Positions 8,803 through 16,802 of a stretch of DNA of 64,000 nucleotides are shown here, in pieces. The DNA is from Brevibacillus brevis (GTDB lineage Bacteria; Bacillota; Bacilli; Brevibacillales; Brevibacillaceae): positions 4,615,001 to 4,679,000 of the forward strand of contig NZ_LR134338.1 of the NCBI RefSeq assembly GCF_900637055.1, in the 5' to 3' direction. Numbering within the stretch: position 1 is the stretch's first letter; each line of letters begins with the position of its first letter. Under the pieces are notes generated by a model. The model made no database searches. It worked only from the letters and a program-made list of their open reading frames with translations, and was not told the DNA's origin. A program made the translations under genes and the position numbers.

Positions 8803-9180
8803 TTACGCAAACAGACTGATTAGGTTCCCATCCGGGTCTTTCACGATGGCATACCGCTGGCCCCAGAACGCATCCCACGGCTCGCGGTGACTCTCGTAAC
8901 CATGTGAAACGATTTTCGTATACAACGCATCAAGCGCCGCAGCATCCTCACACAAAAAAGCCAGCTCAATCCGATGCCCAACAGGTGCTTCCCATCCTCC
9001 ATACACACCCTTGGCAATCTCCACTGTATCAAAGGCCAGACGAACACCGTCCTGCGCAACCTCTACATGCGGCTCTTCATTTGCCCCCTCTGGAATATCG
9101 AAACCGAGTACCCGATAGAAATCCAACGCTTTTTTCATGTCCTGTACGACAATCCCTACCATATCAAGCTTGATTCCCAC
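8803..9180 (-). CDS. VOC-superfamily (glyoxalase/bleomycin-resistance-like) protein
   Basis: About 125 residues with the two-beta-alpha-beta-module pattern of VOC proteins: KLDMVGIVVQDMKKALDFYRVLG at the start (split here as KLDMVGIVVQ and DMKKALDFYRVLG) and YAIVKDPDGNLISLF at the end. The reading frame stays open up to 9276, but AGGAG at the end of the upstream gene is about 8 nt ahead of GTG 9180, which fixes the start. It lies 5 nt after the YjbR-like gene and is probably co-translated with it. The first VOC metal-ligand position carries no histidine, so metal catalysis is doubtful. Substrate unknown. Confidence 0.82.
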   Translation of the reverse strand: MGIKLDMVGIVVQDMKKALDFYRVLGFDIPEGANEEPHVEVAQDGVRLAFDTVEIAKGVYGGWEAPVGHRIELAFLCEDAAALDALYTKIVSHGYESHREPWDAFWGQRYAIVKDPDGNLISLFA

Positions 9181-9185
9181 ATCAC

Positions 9186-9551
9186 TCACTCCTGTTCGCT
9201 CTTGATTTCTTGCTGGACGCGCTTGGGCAGTTTTTGGAGCACCGTTTCGTACGCATGCTCGATCATCCTTTCCCATAAGCCTTCGGGAATGTCAGCGTCC
9301 AAGTAGACAGAATTCCAATGGGATTTATTCATGTGATAGCCGGGTACGATCCCTTCGTAGGTCTCGCGCAATTCCTCCGCACGCATCGGGTCGCATTTCA
9401 AGGTAAGGATGCGAACACCTTTGGAATCGCCTCCGATCATGGCAAATATTTTGCCTCCGACATGGTAGCGATCGCATTCCCAATCCATTTGATAGTCATG
9501 GGTGGCACCGGGCTGCTTCCGGCAGTATGTATCTAATGTTTGTTCATTCAC
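9186..9551 (-). CDS. MmcQ/YjbR-family protein
   Basis: 121-residue protein of the YjbR/CyaY-like fold. It opens with the typical NEQTLDTYCRKQPGATHDYQ and has FAMIGGDSKGVRILTLKCDP in the middle and GYHMNKSHWNSVYLD towards the end. Members are described as possible DNA-binding proteins, but their function is not settled. Encoded immediately upstream of a VOC gene whose SD lies inside its stop region, so the two form a transcription unit. Confidence 0.85.
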   Translation of the reverse strand: MNEQTLDTYCRKQPGATHDYQMDWECDRYHVGGKIFAMIGGDSKGVRILTLKCDPMRAEELRETYEGIVPGYHMNKSHWNSVYLDADIPEGLWERMIEHAYETVLQKLPKRVQQEIKSEQE

Positions 9552-9627
9552 ATGAATTCACCATCCTTTCTTTAAGGTAACGCGTCTCGCAAAAAGAAGA
9601 TTGTAAAAAACGGACAACCTTTCGAGA

Positions 9628-10464
9628 CTATCGATTCGCACGATCTGGCGAGACAATTTTACTTGGAGCTACCCCGTAAAAAGTGTGAAAGCTCTTGATC
9701 AAGTGCGACTGATCGTAATAGCCACATTGGAGAGCTGCATCTGTAAACGAAGTTCGTGCTCCCTTAGCCAGCATTTGCAGCAGCCCTTGAAATTGAATGA
9801 TTCGTCCCAGTTCCTTCGGGCTCATTCCCAACTGTTGTTGAAACGTCCTTCGCAAGGTTCTCTCGCTGTAATTCACTTTCTCGGCGAGCGCGGTCATGGA
9901 AAAATTTCCTCTGTATTCATATAAGTAGTTCATGCTTGTCAATAGCAACTGGTCTGCTGGATCATCCATCCACAAGCGTTTGATAAGCTCCCGCTCCAGC
10001 CAATCGATCCGCTCCGCCGTGTCGGAAGCTTCGAGCAAGCCATCTATCACCTCATCCGCCTCTTTGCCCCAGATGTCTTCCAGATTGGGATGCTGTCCGT
10101 TGATCAAGGCGACAGGGTAGCGCAAAAAGCGAGCTGCTCCCTCAGCGTAAAAACGAATGCCGATCAAGGATTGTGGTTCAGTCAATGGGATAACCTCGTA
10201 CGTCCTCATCAGTCCCGTTAGAAATGCCCCCTTCTGATAAGAAGCGGCGCCAAGGTCGAATATGATATCGACACATCCATCGGGTATGACTCGGCTTGTA
10301 GGTGCTATCCCCTTGCCGTCGTACTCTGAGGTCCAGTAGCAGGCGATATAATTCACCAAGCTCTTGCTGGGCATATACTCTTGGTAGTGATAGGCATTTT
10401 GCGCGCTCGCTCGTTGCAGAGTCGGAGGTTGCACTGGACGGAATTGCCGCATGATTTTCGCCAT
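9628..10464 (-). CDS. AraC-family transcriptional regulator
   Basis: About 278 residues. N-terminal half (to residue 150) is the DUF6597-like sensing domain often found in front of AraC HTHs (YQEYMPSKSLVNYIACYW, VIPDGCVDIIFDLG). The C-terminal HTH_18 has TALAEKVNYSERTLRRTFQQ and DAALQCGYYDQSHLIKSFH. The open frame extends to 10500, but AGGAGAAGG just ahead of ATG 10464 makes this start likely; a second ATG lies four codons further in. Divergent from the ATP-grasp gene at 10624 with about 160 nt between. Target genes are unknown. Confidence 0.85.
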   Translation of the reverse strand: MAKIMRQFRPVQPPTLQRASAQNAYHYQEYMPSKSLVNYIACYWTSEYDGKGIAPTSRVIPDGCVDIIFDLGAASYQKGAFLTGLMRTYEVIPLTEPQSLIGIRFYAEGAARFLRYPVALINGQHPNLEDIWGKEADEVIDGLLEASDTAERIDWLERELIKRLWMDDPADQLLLTSMNYLYEYRGNFSMTALAEKVNYSERTLRRTFQQQLGMSPKELGRIIQFQGLLQMLAKGARTSFTDAALQCGYYDQSHLIKSFHTFYGVAPSKIVSPDRANR

Positions 10465-10623
10465 CCTTCTCCTATGATTAGAACATATATTCCCCCACAA
10501 TCCCTTAACTCCTGCTCAGCCCTTGGAATTTTTGAAAAGCCTCCCCTTTCAAAAGAAAAACGGTCGTGAACGCTTCTGCATATGCTGGGACGAATGGATT
10601 TTTCGTAAAGTGAGGTGCATGAT

Positions 10624-11397
10624 GTGATCTCCTCCTCCAAGTGGAGCCTTCATCAGTTCTTTTCAAAAAGCCCTTATATTCGCCCTTACCTGCCGCCCAC
10701 TTCTTTATATCAGCCGGCACTATTGGCCTCGTATTTAGCAAAGTTTTCTACCGTCTATATCAAACCGACGAGAACCCATATGGGAAAAGGCATTATTCGT
10801 GTCTGGAAAACGGATGGCGGGGGCTATCAATTTGTGAAGGAGCGCGGAGAGCCTATGCAGGCAGATTCTTTGGCTGACTTGAAGCAGCAGCTTGCCGCGC
10901 AGTGCACGGAAAAAAATTACGTGATTCAAAAAGGGCTCGATTTAGCAGAGATCAATGGTCGTCCCTTTGACATTCGCGTCATGATGATGCGCAATGGCTT
11001 GGGCAAATGGCAGTATGCAGGCATGCTAGCCAAGGTAGCCGGTTCCGACAGTGTTATTACCAATGTCGCTCGCGGCGGCGGATATGCCGTCACAGTCCCG
11101 CATGCCTTGAAAAAATCTGGAGCAGTCGAGCCAGCCAAATTGAAAAGTGTCGTTTCTCAGTTGATCCAAATCAGTCACCGTGTATGTGCCCACTTTAATA
11201 AATATCGGCACAGTGCGCAAATCGGCGTCGATTTTGCCATTGATAAAGCGGGAAACCTCTCCATTATTGAGGTCAATTACGACTTTCCATCCCACGGGCT
11301 GTTTGCCAAGCTCAAAGACAAGACCTATTACCATACGATTAAAAGACTTCACTATCAGTATAAAAACCGCGTGAAACGAAAACAGAGGAAGGCATAA
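10624..11397 (+). CDS. YheC/YheD-family ATP-grasp protein (spore-coat associated)
   Basis: 257 residues with an ATP-grasp fold. Visible: the substrate lysines near VYIKPTRTHMGKGIIRV, the stretch NYVIQKGLDLAEINGRPFDI, and the acidic metal-binding end GVDFAIDKAGNLSIIEVN. YheC/D proteins are spore-coat-associated in Bacillus; their ligation substrate is not known. This one is shorter than YheC or YheD and holds little besides the ATP-grasp domain. The frame opens at GTG 10615, but GAGGTG is correctly spaced only to GTG 10624. A hairpin shared with mscL covers its last codons. Confidence 0.82.
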   Translation: MISSSKWSLHQFFSKSPYIRPYLPPTSLYQPALLASYLAKFSTVYIKPTRTHMGKGIIRVWKTDGGGYQFVKERGEPMQADSLADLKQQLAAQCTEKNYVIQKGLDLAEINGRPFDIRVMMMRNGLGKWQYAGMLAKVAGSDSVITNVARGGGYAVTVPHALKKSGAVEPAKLKSVVSQLIQISHRVCAHFNKYRHSAQIGVDFAIDKAGNLSIIEVNYDFPSHGLFAKLKDKTYYHTIKRLHYQYKNRVKRKQRKA

Positions 11398-11412
11398 TCG
11401 CCTTCCTCTGTT
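11381..11412. terminator. Convergent terminator shared by the ATP-grasp gene and mscL
   Basis: A 13-bp stem AACAGAGGAAGGC / GCCTTCCTCTGTT with a 6-nt loop. On the minus strand it is followed by TTTTCGTTT, serving mscL. On the plus strand the tail is TTCCTATTATT. The stem overlaps the final five codons of the ATP-grasp gene. Confidence 0.7.
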
Positions 11413-11416
11413 CCTA

Positions 11417-11872
11417 TTATTCGTGTGCCAATTTTGTCTCCAGCATGGAGGTGCAGTTCGGGCAGCGTGTAGCCTTGACCGGAATAGCCGAGATGCAGTG
11501 CGGGCACTCTTTGGTCGTTTCAGGTGCTTTCTCTACTTCTTGCTTGCGTTTGAAACGGTTGAGCTGCTTGATGACGATAAAAATAGAAAAGGCGATAATG
11601 ACAAAATCAATCACAGAATTGAGGAACAACCCGTAGTTGAGTGTCGCAGCTTTTGCTTCTTTTGCTTCGGCGATCGTCTTATAAGGAACCCCGCTCAAAT
11701 TGATGAACAAGCCGGAGAAATCCACCTTGCCCAGAAGCATTCCGATCAAGGGAGTAATGATGTCATTAACGAGTGAGGTCACAATTTTCCCGAAAGCCCC
11801 ACCGATAACGACACCGACAGCGAGGTCCATCACATTTCCTTTTAACGCAAACTCTTTAAACTCTTTTAACAC
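11417..11872 (-). CDS. mscL: Large-conductance mechanosensitive channel MscL with C-terminal zinc ribbon
   Basis: 151 residues. N-terminal amphipathic helix LKEFKEFALKGNVMDLAVG, pore helix TM1 (VGVVIGGAFGKIVTSLVND), periplasmic loop with FINLSGVP, TM2 (LNSVIDFVIIAFSIFIVIK) and the RFKRKQE charged cluster are all standard. It opens under membrane tension to release solutes. Past residue 120 there is an added C-x2-C ... C-x2-C module (CPHCISAIPVKATRCPNC) absent from the classical 130-residue MscL. Starts at GTG 11872 behind AGGAGG. The added module looks like a zinc ribbon; its role is unknown. Confidence 0.95.
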   Translation of the reverse strand: MLKEFKEFALKGNVMDLAVGVVIGGAFGKIVTSLVNDIITPLIGMLLGKVDFSGLFINLSGVPYKTIAEAKEAKAATLNYGLFLNSVIDFVIIAFSIFIVIKQLNRFKRKQEVEKAPETTKECPHCISAIPVKATRCPNCTSMLETKLAHE

Positions 11873-11885
11873 AAAAACTACCTCC

Positions 11886-12818
11886 TTAGTCTCCTAGTAC
11901 TACTTGTAAAAAATGCCGGACAAAGCGCTCGTGGTCAACCTCTAAGCACACGTCCACATTCGGCGGCTGCGCTGGATGTTCCCGTCTGTCCCCAATCGTA
12001 CGGGCATCACTGGCTCCCCCGGACGTATCTACCGCAACGTGCATCGGGACTGACTTCACAAACGTCGGATCAATGACGACACCTACCGCCAACGGATCAT
12101 GCAGACCGCAGCCGCGCAAATTGCCCACTGTGGCGTAGGCATTCATGTACACCTCGCACATATCCGCGAAAACATGGCTCAAGCGTGTATCCTTCGCTCT
12201 CCATTCCTGCAAGTGTTCGCGGGTAAGCAGCGTTTGCATCGTCACATCCAGTCCTACCAGCGTCACTGGAATATCGGACTGGAAGACATACGCTGCGGCT
12301 TCCGGATCGGCGCAAATATTCGCCTCCGCTACAGGCGTGCGATTCCCCGGCACCGTTACAGCGCCTCCCATCACGACCACTCGTTTGACAAGGGATATGA
12401 TTTCTGGAGCAGCCATAATCGCCTGCGCCAGATTGGTCATGCTCCCGACGGTCACGAGTGTCAATTCGTGCGGATGTTCCTTTATCGCAGAGATCAGATA
12501 TTGTGTGGCACACTGTGGCTGAGCCGTTGTCGATGGTTCAGGAAGGACGACATTGCCTAGCCCGTTTTCACCGTGGAACAGCCTTGCTTTTCCTGTAAGG
12601 TCGCGAACAATCGGCTTCGATGCCCCCTGATAGACAGGAATCGCAGAGGCATCCAGCAACTCTAGCACCTGTAAGGTATTGCGTGTTGCTTCCTCCACCG
12701 AAATATTGCCAAAAGTCGTGGTAATCCCACACACTTCAAGAGCAGGCGAGTGAACGGCATAAGCAATCGCCAGCGCATCATCAATCCCGGTATCTACATC
12801 CAAAATGATTTTTTCCAT
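11886..12818 (-). CDS. Nucleoside hydrolase (inosine/uridine-preferring type)
   Basis: 310 residues. Hydrolyses the N-glycosidic bond of nucleosides. All signatures are intact: the calcium/ribose-binding DVDTGIDDALA at residues 8-18, VVVMGGAVTVPGNRTPVAEANICADPEAA in the middle, and the late aspartate motif GLHDPLAVG. The frame is open to 12890, but GGGAGGGG is 9 nt ahead of ATG 12818. It begins 4 nt after the stop of a paralogous gene, so the two are surely co-transcribed. Confidence 0.92.
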   Translation of the reverse strand: MEKIILDVDTGIDDALAIAYAVHSPALEVCGITTTFGNISVEEATRNTLQVLELLDASAIPVYQGASKPIVRDLTGKARLFHGENGLGNVVLPEPSTTAQPQCATQYLISAIKEHPHELTLVTVGSMTNLAQAIMAAPEIISLVKRVVVMGGAVTVPGNRTPVAEANICADPEAAAYVFQSDIPVTLVGLDVTMQTLLTREHLQEWRAKDTRLSHVFADMCEVYMNAYATVGNLRGCGLHDPLAVGVVIDPTFVKSVPMHVAVDTSGGASDARTIGDRREHPAQPPNVDVCLEVDHERFVRHFLQVVLGD

Positions 12819-12822
12819 GCGC

Positions 12823-13671
12823 TTATACCCCTCCCTGATCCAATACGGTTTGCAAAAAGCGCTCTGCCTCTGCCATCTCAACCTCAACACATACGGCCGT
12901 ATCGGTTCCTACACTCGGTTTCGCCCGTAGGTCGGCTAGAATGGCACCGCGTGACAATTCGCTTTTGCATTCGACGGAGAGCTTCATCTGCTCCGTCCGC
13001 ATCTTTTCAGGCGAGAGAGCCGCGAGCATCGCTACCCATGCATGGAGCGCACGAGCAGAATCGGCGAACTGCACGTCTGACTTCGTCGTTCTATCGATCA
13101 GGCCAACTGCTTGTGCGAGACTTCCCAGCGTATGTACTTGCGCTTCCTTCAAACGAAACGAGCTGGTTGTATCTAATGGAACAAGCACAAGCGGCAAGCG
13201 GGCTGCCAAAACGAGCGCAGCTGCTTCCGGATCACCATGCATGTTTGTTTCAGCAATGGCCGTAACATCTCCTGATACGCGTATGGCTCCACCCTGCACC
13301 ACGATTCTCGTAAATTTATGGGCCAACAGTGGATCACGCGCGACAGCCAAAGCCAGCGTCGTCAAACAATCAAACGTCACGAGCGTCAAGTCACTTTCCT
13401 CATCCTGCGTGGTTTCTGCAAGGAGCCGTACACCTTCCGAGATAGTCGTCTCTATCGTTCCCGAGAAAAGCGGTTGCTTGGCACCTGTAACGATTGGAAT
13501 TTCATAGCCTGGCTGTGCAAAATCAATCAGCTGGCTAGCCAAGCTTGACTGCGTCTCTCTGCAAATGATTCCTGCCACTTGAACATCAGGCGACCGCAAA
13601 GCATACAGCAAGGCCAGCCCTTGTCCAACTCCACCGCAAAACTCGATGATCAACCGGTGTTTTTTTGCCAC
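12823..13671 (-). CDS. Degenerate nucleoside-hydrolase paralogue, likely pseudoenzyme
   Basis: 282 residues that align along the whole length with the downstream nucleoside hydrolase (IVVQGGAIRVSGDVTAIAETNMHGDPEAA matches its central motif). The catalytic DVDTGIDD box is replaced by EFCGGVGQ, so every calcium-binding aspartate is lost, and the late HDPL motif is replaced by LHAWVAML. The frame is intact and the operon position (4 nt before the active copy) is tight, so it is not decaying. A regulatory or structural partner, or a nucleoside-binding protein, is possible. In families of this kind such loss usually means loss of hydrolase activity; that is inference. Confidence 0.8.
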   Translation of the reverse strand: MAKKHRLIIEFCGGVGQGLALLYALRSPDVQVAGIICRETQSSLASQLIDFAQPGYEIPIVTGAKQPLFSGTIETTISEGVRLLAETTQDEESDLTLVTFDCLTTLALAVARDPLLAHKFTRIVVQGGAIRVSGDVTAIAETNMHGDPEAAALVLAARLPLVLVPLDTTSSFRLKEAQVHTLGSLAQAVGLIDRTTKSDVQFADSARALHAWVAMLAALSPEKMRTEQMKLSVECKSELSRGAILADLRAKPSVGTDTAVCVEVEMAEAERFLQTVLDQGGV

Positions 13672-13887
13672 AATCTCATCTCCCGCTTCTCGCTATTGCC
13701 CTTTGTCAAAACCGCTTTTCCTATGCTATCCAAATCAGCAGCAACCGTCAAATATCCAAATGCTCATCTCTACCTTCTGTTCTCTTGCATCGGACTGATA
13801 TCTATTTTACACTTATTCATAACTTCGACAAAAATCGCCATCACGCAAGACTAATGCGCCAAGCCATGCAAAAGGAGTATAACGGTC

Positions 13888-14229
13888 ATGCTTTCGTTGA
13901 ACCACCCAACCATGGATGCTATTTCTCTCGCGAAATACCAATTGATCCAAGCGATTGTGCAGCACCGAACGAAGCCTTATCTGCCTGTTTGGGGAGAACT
14001 GTTTACAGCTTTGCGGGAAATCCGAAAGGCAGGCCAGCATTCACAGAAAAATCTACACGTCTATTCGATTGAACCGACAGGCGATCTCTGGTATTTGTAC
14101 CGAGAGAATGTTTTTTCTGTCGATCTGCCTGGGATGGGCATCACGATTTCTCTCACACAGGAGCAATTTATTGATGCCTTGCTAAAAGGAAGCTTTCAAC
14201 CTACCTTACCGATAACAGAGCCGTCATGA
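13888..14229 (+). CDS. Hypothetical protein, 113 residues
   Basis: Not recognised. A soluble, mixed alpha/beta sequence with no signal peptide: an N-terminal helix (AISLAKYQLIQAIVQ), then LHVYSIEPTGDLWYLYRENVFSVDL, which looks like a beta meander. AAGGAG is 10 nt ahead of the ATG and a strong terminator starts before the stop codon, so it is a real single-gene unit. It is divergent from the nucleoside-hydrolase pair. Confidence 0.65.
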   Translation: MLSLNHPTMDAISLAKYQLIQAIVQHRTKPYLPVWGELFTALREIRKAGQHSQKNLHVYSIEPTGDLWYLYRENVFSVDLPGMGITISLTQEQFIDALLKGSFQPTLPITEPS

Positions 14230-14244
14230 GAAACGGCTTTTTTT
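14219..14244 (+). terminator. Terminator of the 113-residue hypothetical gene
   Basis: Stem AGCCGT / ACGGCT with a 7-nt loop followed by T7. The left arm overlaps the stop codon. Confidence 0.75.
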
Positions 14245-14258
14245 CATGCGTTTTGAAC

Positions 14259-14286
14259 AAAAAAAAGCCCAAGATCAAATCTTGGG
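14259..14286 (-). terminator. Minus-strand terminator hairpin
   Basis: On the minus strand CCCAAGAT TTG ATCTTGGG, then C and T8. With the hairpin at 14429-14471 it closes transcription from the 14815 gene. The stretch 14230-14599 holds no convincing gene, only these two hairpins. Confidence 0.65.
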
Positions 14287-14428
14287 AGAGAGTAGTACGT
14301 TGTATTCACGTGAATAAGCATATTTTATATCCTACTACTCACTCGTTCCAGCTGTATATTCAGGTAATTGTACCTATTATATCCTCTGAGCAAAAATGCT
14401 GTCGAAAACGAACATTTGTACAATAGCA

Positions 14429-14471
14429 AAAAAAAGAGGCGGCCCTTCTGCACAGATTGGGTGCCGCCATC
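14429..14471 (-). terminator. Minus-strand terminator hairpin
   Basis: On the minus strand a GGCGGC / GCCGCC stem with a loop of about 20 nt, followed by CT8. It lies some 130 nt past the small gene that stops at 14600. Confidence 0.65.
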
Positions 14472-14599
14472 CCGAACTTCCCCAAGTTCGTTCATATTCG
14501 AATTGTACTATGAAACAGTCCTATCGAAAAGTGTCAGGTTTTGTTTTCCTGTGAATTATTGCAAATCCCTGACGCCTGCTCGAGCCATCAGGGATCATT

Positions 14600-14815
14600 C
14601 TATTTGCTATCGTTGTTGAGCACATCAGCAGCTCTGGGTCCAAAAATGATATACAAATAGACATATTGGCTGACGCTAACTCGAGGAAAGACGAATGCAA
14701 CACTGGTCTTGCCCTCTTGTTGTTTAACAAAATAACGCAATTTGCTTGTTTTGATTCTTTTCATGATGCGTGTCGCTTCTCGCCATGGTACGGAAAATTG
14801 AACGCTTTTTTCCAT
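14600..14815 (-). CDS. Small hypothetical protein, 71 residues
   Basis: Not recognised. Basic N-terminal half (WREATRIMKRIKTSKLRYFV) and a hydrophobic C-terminal half (VAFVFPRVSVSQYVYLYIIFG), possibly membrane-associated. GAGAGGTG is 9 nt ahead of ATG 14815, and two terminators follow. Located 50 nt downstream of the MacB-type permease gene on the same strand, but probably a separate function. Confidence 0.55.
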   Translation of the reverse strand: MEKSVQFSVPWREATRIMKRIKTSKLRYFVKQQEGKTSVAFVFPRVSVSQYVYLYIIFGPRAADVLNNDSK

Positions 14816-14867
14816 TAGCACCAACACCTCTCACGGCTAGTATGCCCGGATTGGTAAAATTACACAC

Positions 14868-16079
14868 TCACTCATACCGCAGTGCATCAATCGGTTTGAG
14901 CTGTGCTGCTTTTCTGGCCGGATATACACCAAAAATGACACCAACCAATGTAGAGGTCAAAAACGCATACATGATCGGAGACAGACTAATCGAGGTCTCC
15001 ATCTGACCGAGTTTGCTGACCAAAAACGCCGCACCTACCCCTAAGGCAATACCAATCACCCCGCCAATCAGGCTAAGCGTAACCGCTTCGATCAAAAACT
15101 GGCGGAGAATATCTCTCCGCTTGGCTCCAATTGCCTTGCGAATCCCGATCTCTCGTGTCCGCTCTGTGACAGATACAAGCATAATGTTCATCACGCCGAT
15201 TCCGCCAACAATCAGCGAGATGGCGGCAATGCCAGATAGCAGCGCGGTCATCGAGCTGGATACTGACTGTGCCGTGCTTAAAATGTCTGACTGGGACGTT
15301 ATGCGGAAATCATCGGCTGCTTGTGGCCGGAGCTTGTGGTTGGCACGAAGGGCTTGCTGAATATCTTGTTGCGCCTTCTCCATCAAGTCCGACGATGCTG
15401 CCGAGACGTAGATCGAGCCCACGTTTTTGCCTCCGGTCAGCCTGTTCATCGCAGTAGTAATCGGAATGATGATCCGATCATCGTTGTTTGTCATGCCTGA
15501 ACTACCCTGGCTCTGCAATACGCCGATGATCGTAAACGGAATCCGGTTGATCTGAACAATTTGCCCCACTGGATTCGCTCCTTTAAACAGGTTGCTGACC
15601 ACCTCAGTGCCCACGACAGCCACGTTGTATTGCATCTTCACTTCAAAGTTGCTAAAGAAACGCCCTTGTCCAACTTCTACATTCCTCACCTGAGGGAAAT
15701 CCGCTGACGTCCCCTCGAGCATGCTGGAATAGTTATTGCTTCCCCACACAATCTGCCCACGCGCATTGACGCTGGGAGCCACACCCGAGATGGACTCTTT
15801 TTGCAGCAGGGTTTCTGCATCTGCCATCGTCAGCGTATTCAGAGAGCCAGCCCCAAGGCTTACCCTGCCTTGTGTCGCCTGACCAGGTGTGACAATGAGC
15901 AGGTTGCTTCCTAAACCATTGATCTGCGATGCAACAGACGTGGAAGTCCCTTCTCCGATCGCCACCATCGCGATAACAGCTGCCACACCGATGATGATTC
16001 CCAGCATCGTGAGAACGGAGCGCAAGCCATTTGCCCTGATGCTGCGAAATGAAATGCGTACACATTCAATAAAGCTCAT
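14868..16079 (-). CDS. MacB/YknZ-type ABC transporter permease (FtsX domain)
   Basis: 403 residues. Layout of a MacB_PCD protein: TM1 near residues 18-42 (SVLTMLGIIIGVAAVIAMVA), a large extracytoplasmic domain (residues 45-270), then three helices in the C-terminal FtsX domain, including MNIMLVSVTERTREIGIRKA and the closing AAQLKPIDALRYE. It uses the ATPase encoded just upstream (4-nt ATGA overlap) and the adaptor two genes upstream to expel or extract amphipathic compounds such as peptides. Closest known arrangement is B. subtilis YknXYZ, which resists the SdpC toxin; substrate here is unknown. Confidence 0.9.
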   Translation of the reverse strand: MSFIECVRISFRSIRANGLRSVLTMLGIIIGVAAVIAMVAIGEGTSTSVASQINGLGSNLLIVTPGQATQGRVSLGAGSLNTLTMADAETLLQKESISGVAPSVNARGQIVWGSNNYSSMLEGTSADFPQVRNVEVGQGRFFSNFEVKMQYNVAVVGTEVVSNLFKGANPVGQIVQINRIPFTIIGVLQSQGSSGMTNNDDRIIIPITTAMNRLTGGKNVGSIYVSAASSDLMEKAQQDIQQALRANHKLRPQAADDFRITSQSDILSTAQSVSSSMTALLSGIAAISLIVGGIGVMNIMLVSVTERTREIGIRKAIGAKRRDILRQFLIEAVTLSLIGGVIGIALGVGAAFLVSKLGQMETSISLSPIMYAFLTSTLVGVIFGVYPARKAAQLKPIDALRYE

Positions 16080-16798
16080 CTGCTCACTTCCTCCATCGAC
16101 ACCCTCCTGCGATCCTCCACCACTTCATCCGCGATGATTTGCCCATCACGAAACCGGACGATCCTCTTGGCATACTCCGCAATATCAGGTTCATGTGTCA
16201 CCAAAATAACCGTTTTACCTGCATCGTTCAGCTTTTGAAAAATACCCATGATCTCTTCACTCGTCTTCGTGTCCAGCGCCCCTGTCGGCTCATCTGCCAG
16301 CAGGATGACGGGATCATTGACAAGAGCTCGCGCGATCGACACGCGTTGCTGCTGCCCACCTGACAGCTCATTTGGCTTGTTGTTCAATCGCTCTGCCAGT
16401 CCGACACTCGTTAATGCCCGGATGGCTTTTTCTCTTCGTTCCCGTGCAGGCGTGCCTCCATATAAAAGAGGCAGCTCTACATTTTCAACTGCGGTCGTAC
16501 GTGGCAACAGATTGAAATTTTGAAAAACAAAGCCGATTTTCTGATTGCGGATGACCGCCAATTCATCGTCATGTGCTTGTGATACAGGATAGCCGTCTAA
16601 AAAAAATTCTCCCGAGGTGGGCTTATCCAGACAGCCGATCACATTCATCATGGAAGATTTGCCTGAACCGGAGGGCCCCATGATTGCCACGAAATCCCCT
16701 TCCTCAATCGACAAGCTGACACCCCTGAGCGCATAAATTTCCTGATCTCCAATGACGTACTGTTTTCTCAGCTCTTCTATTTGAATGACCGGTTTCAT
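16076..16798 (-). CDS. MacB/YknY-type ABC transporter ATP-binding protein
   Basis: 240 residues, typical of the LolD/MacB ATPase family. Walker A GPSGSGKSSMMN, Q-loop FVFQNFNLLPRTTAVENV, signature LSGGQQQRVSIARAL, Walker B VILLADEPTGALD, H-loop VTHEPD. Start ATG 16798 behind AAGGGGA. Sits between the adaptor (4-nt gap) and the permease (ATGA overlap), so the three are translated together. Confidence 0.94.
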   Translation of the reverse strand: MKPVIQIEELRKQYVIGDQEIYALRGVSLSIEEGDFVAIMGPSGSGKSSMMNVIGCLDKPTSGEFFLDGYPVSQAHDDELAVIRNQKIGFVFQNFNLLPRTTAVENVELPLLYGGTPARERREKAIRALTSVGLAERLNNKPNELSGGQQQRVSIARALVNDPVILLADEPTGALDTKTSEEIMGIFQKLNDAGKTVILVTHEPDIAEYAKRIVRFRDGQIIADEVVEDRRRVSMEEVSR

Positions 16799-16802
16799 CT
16801 GT

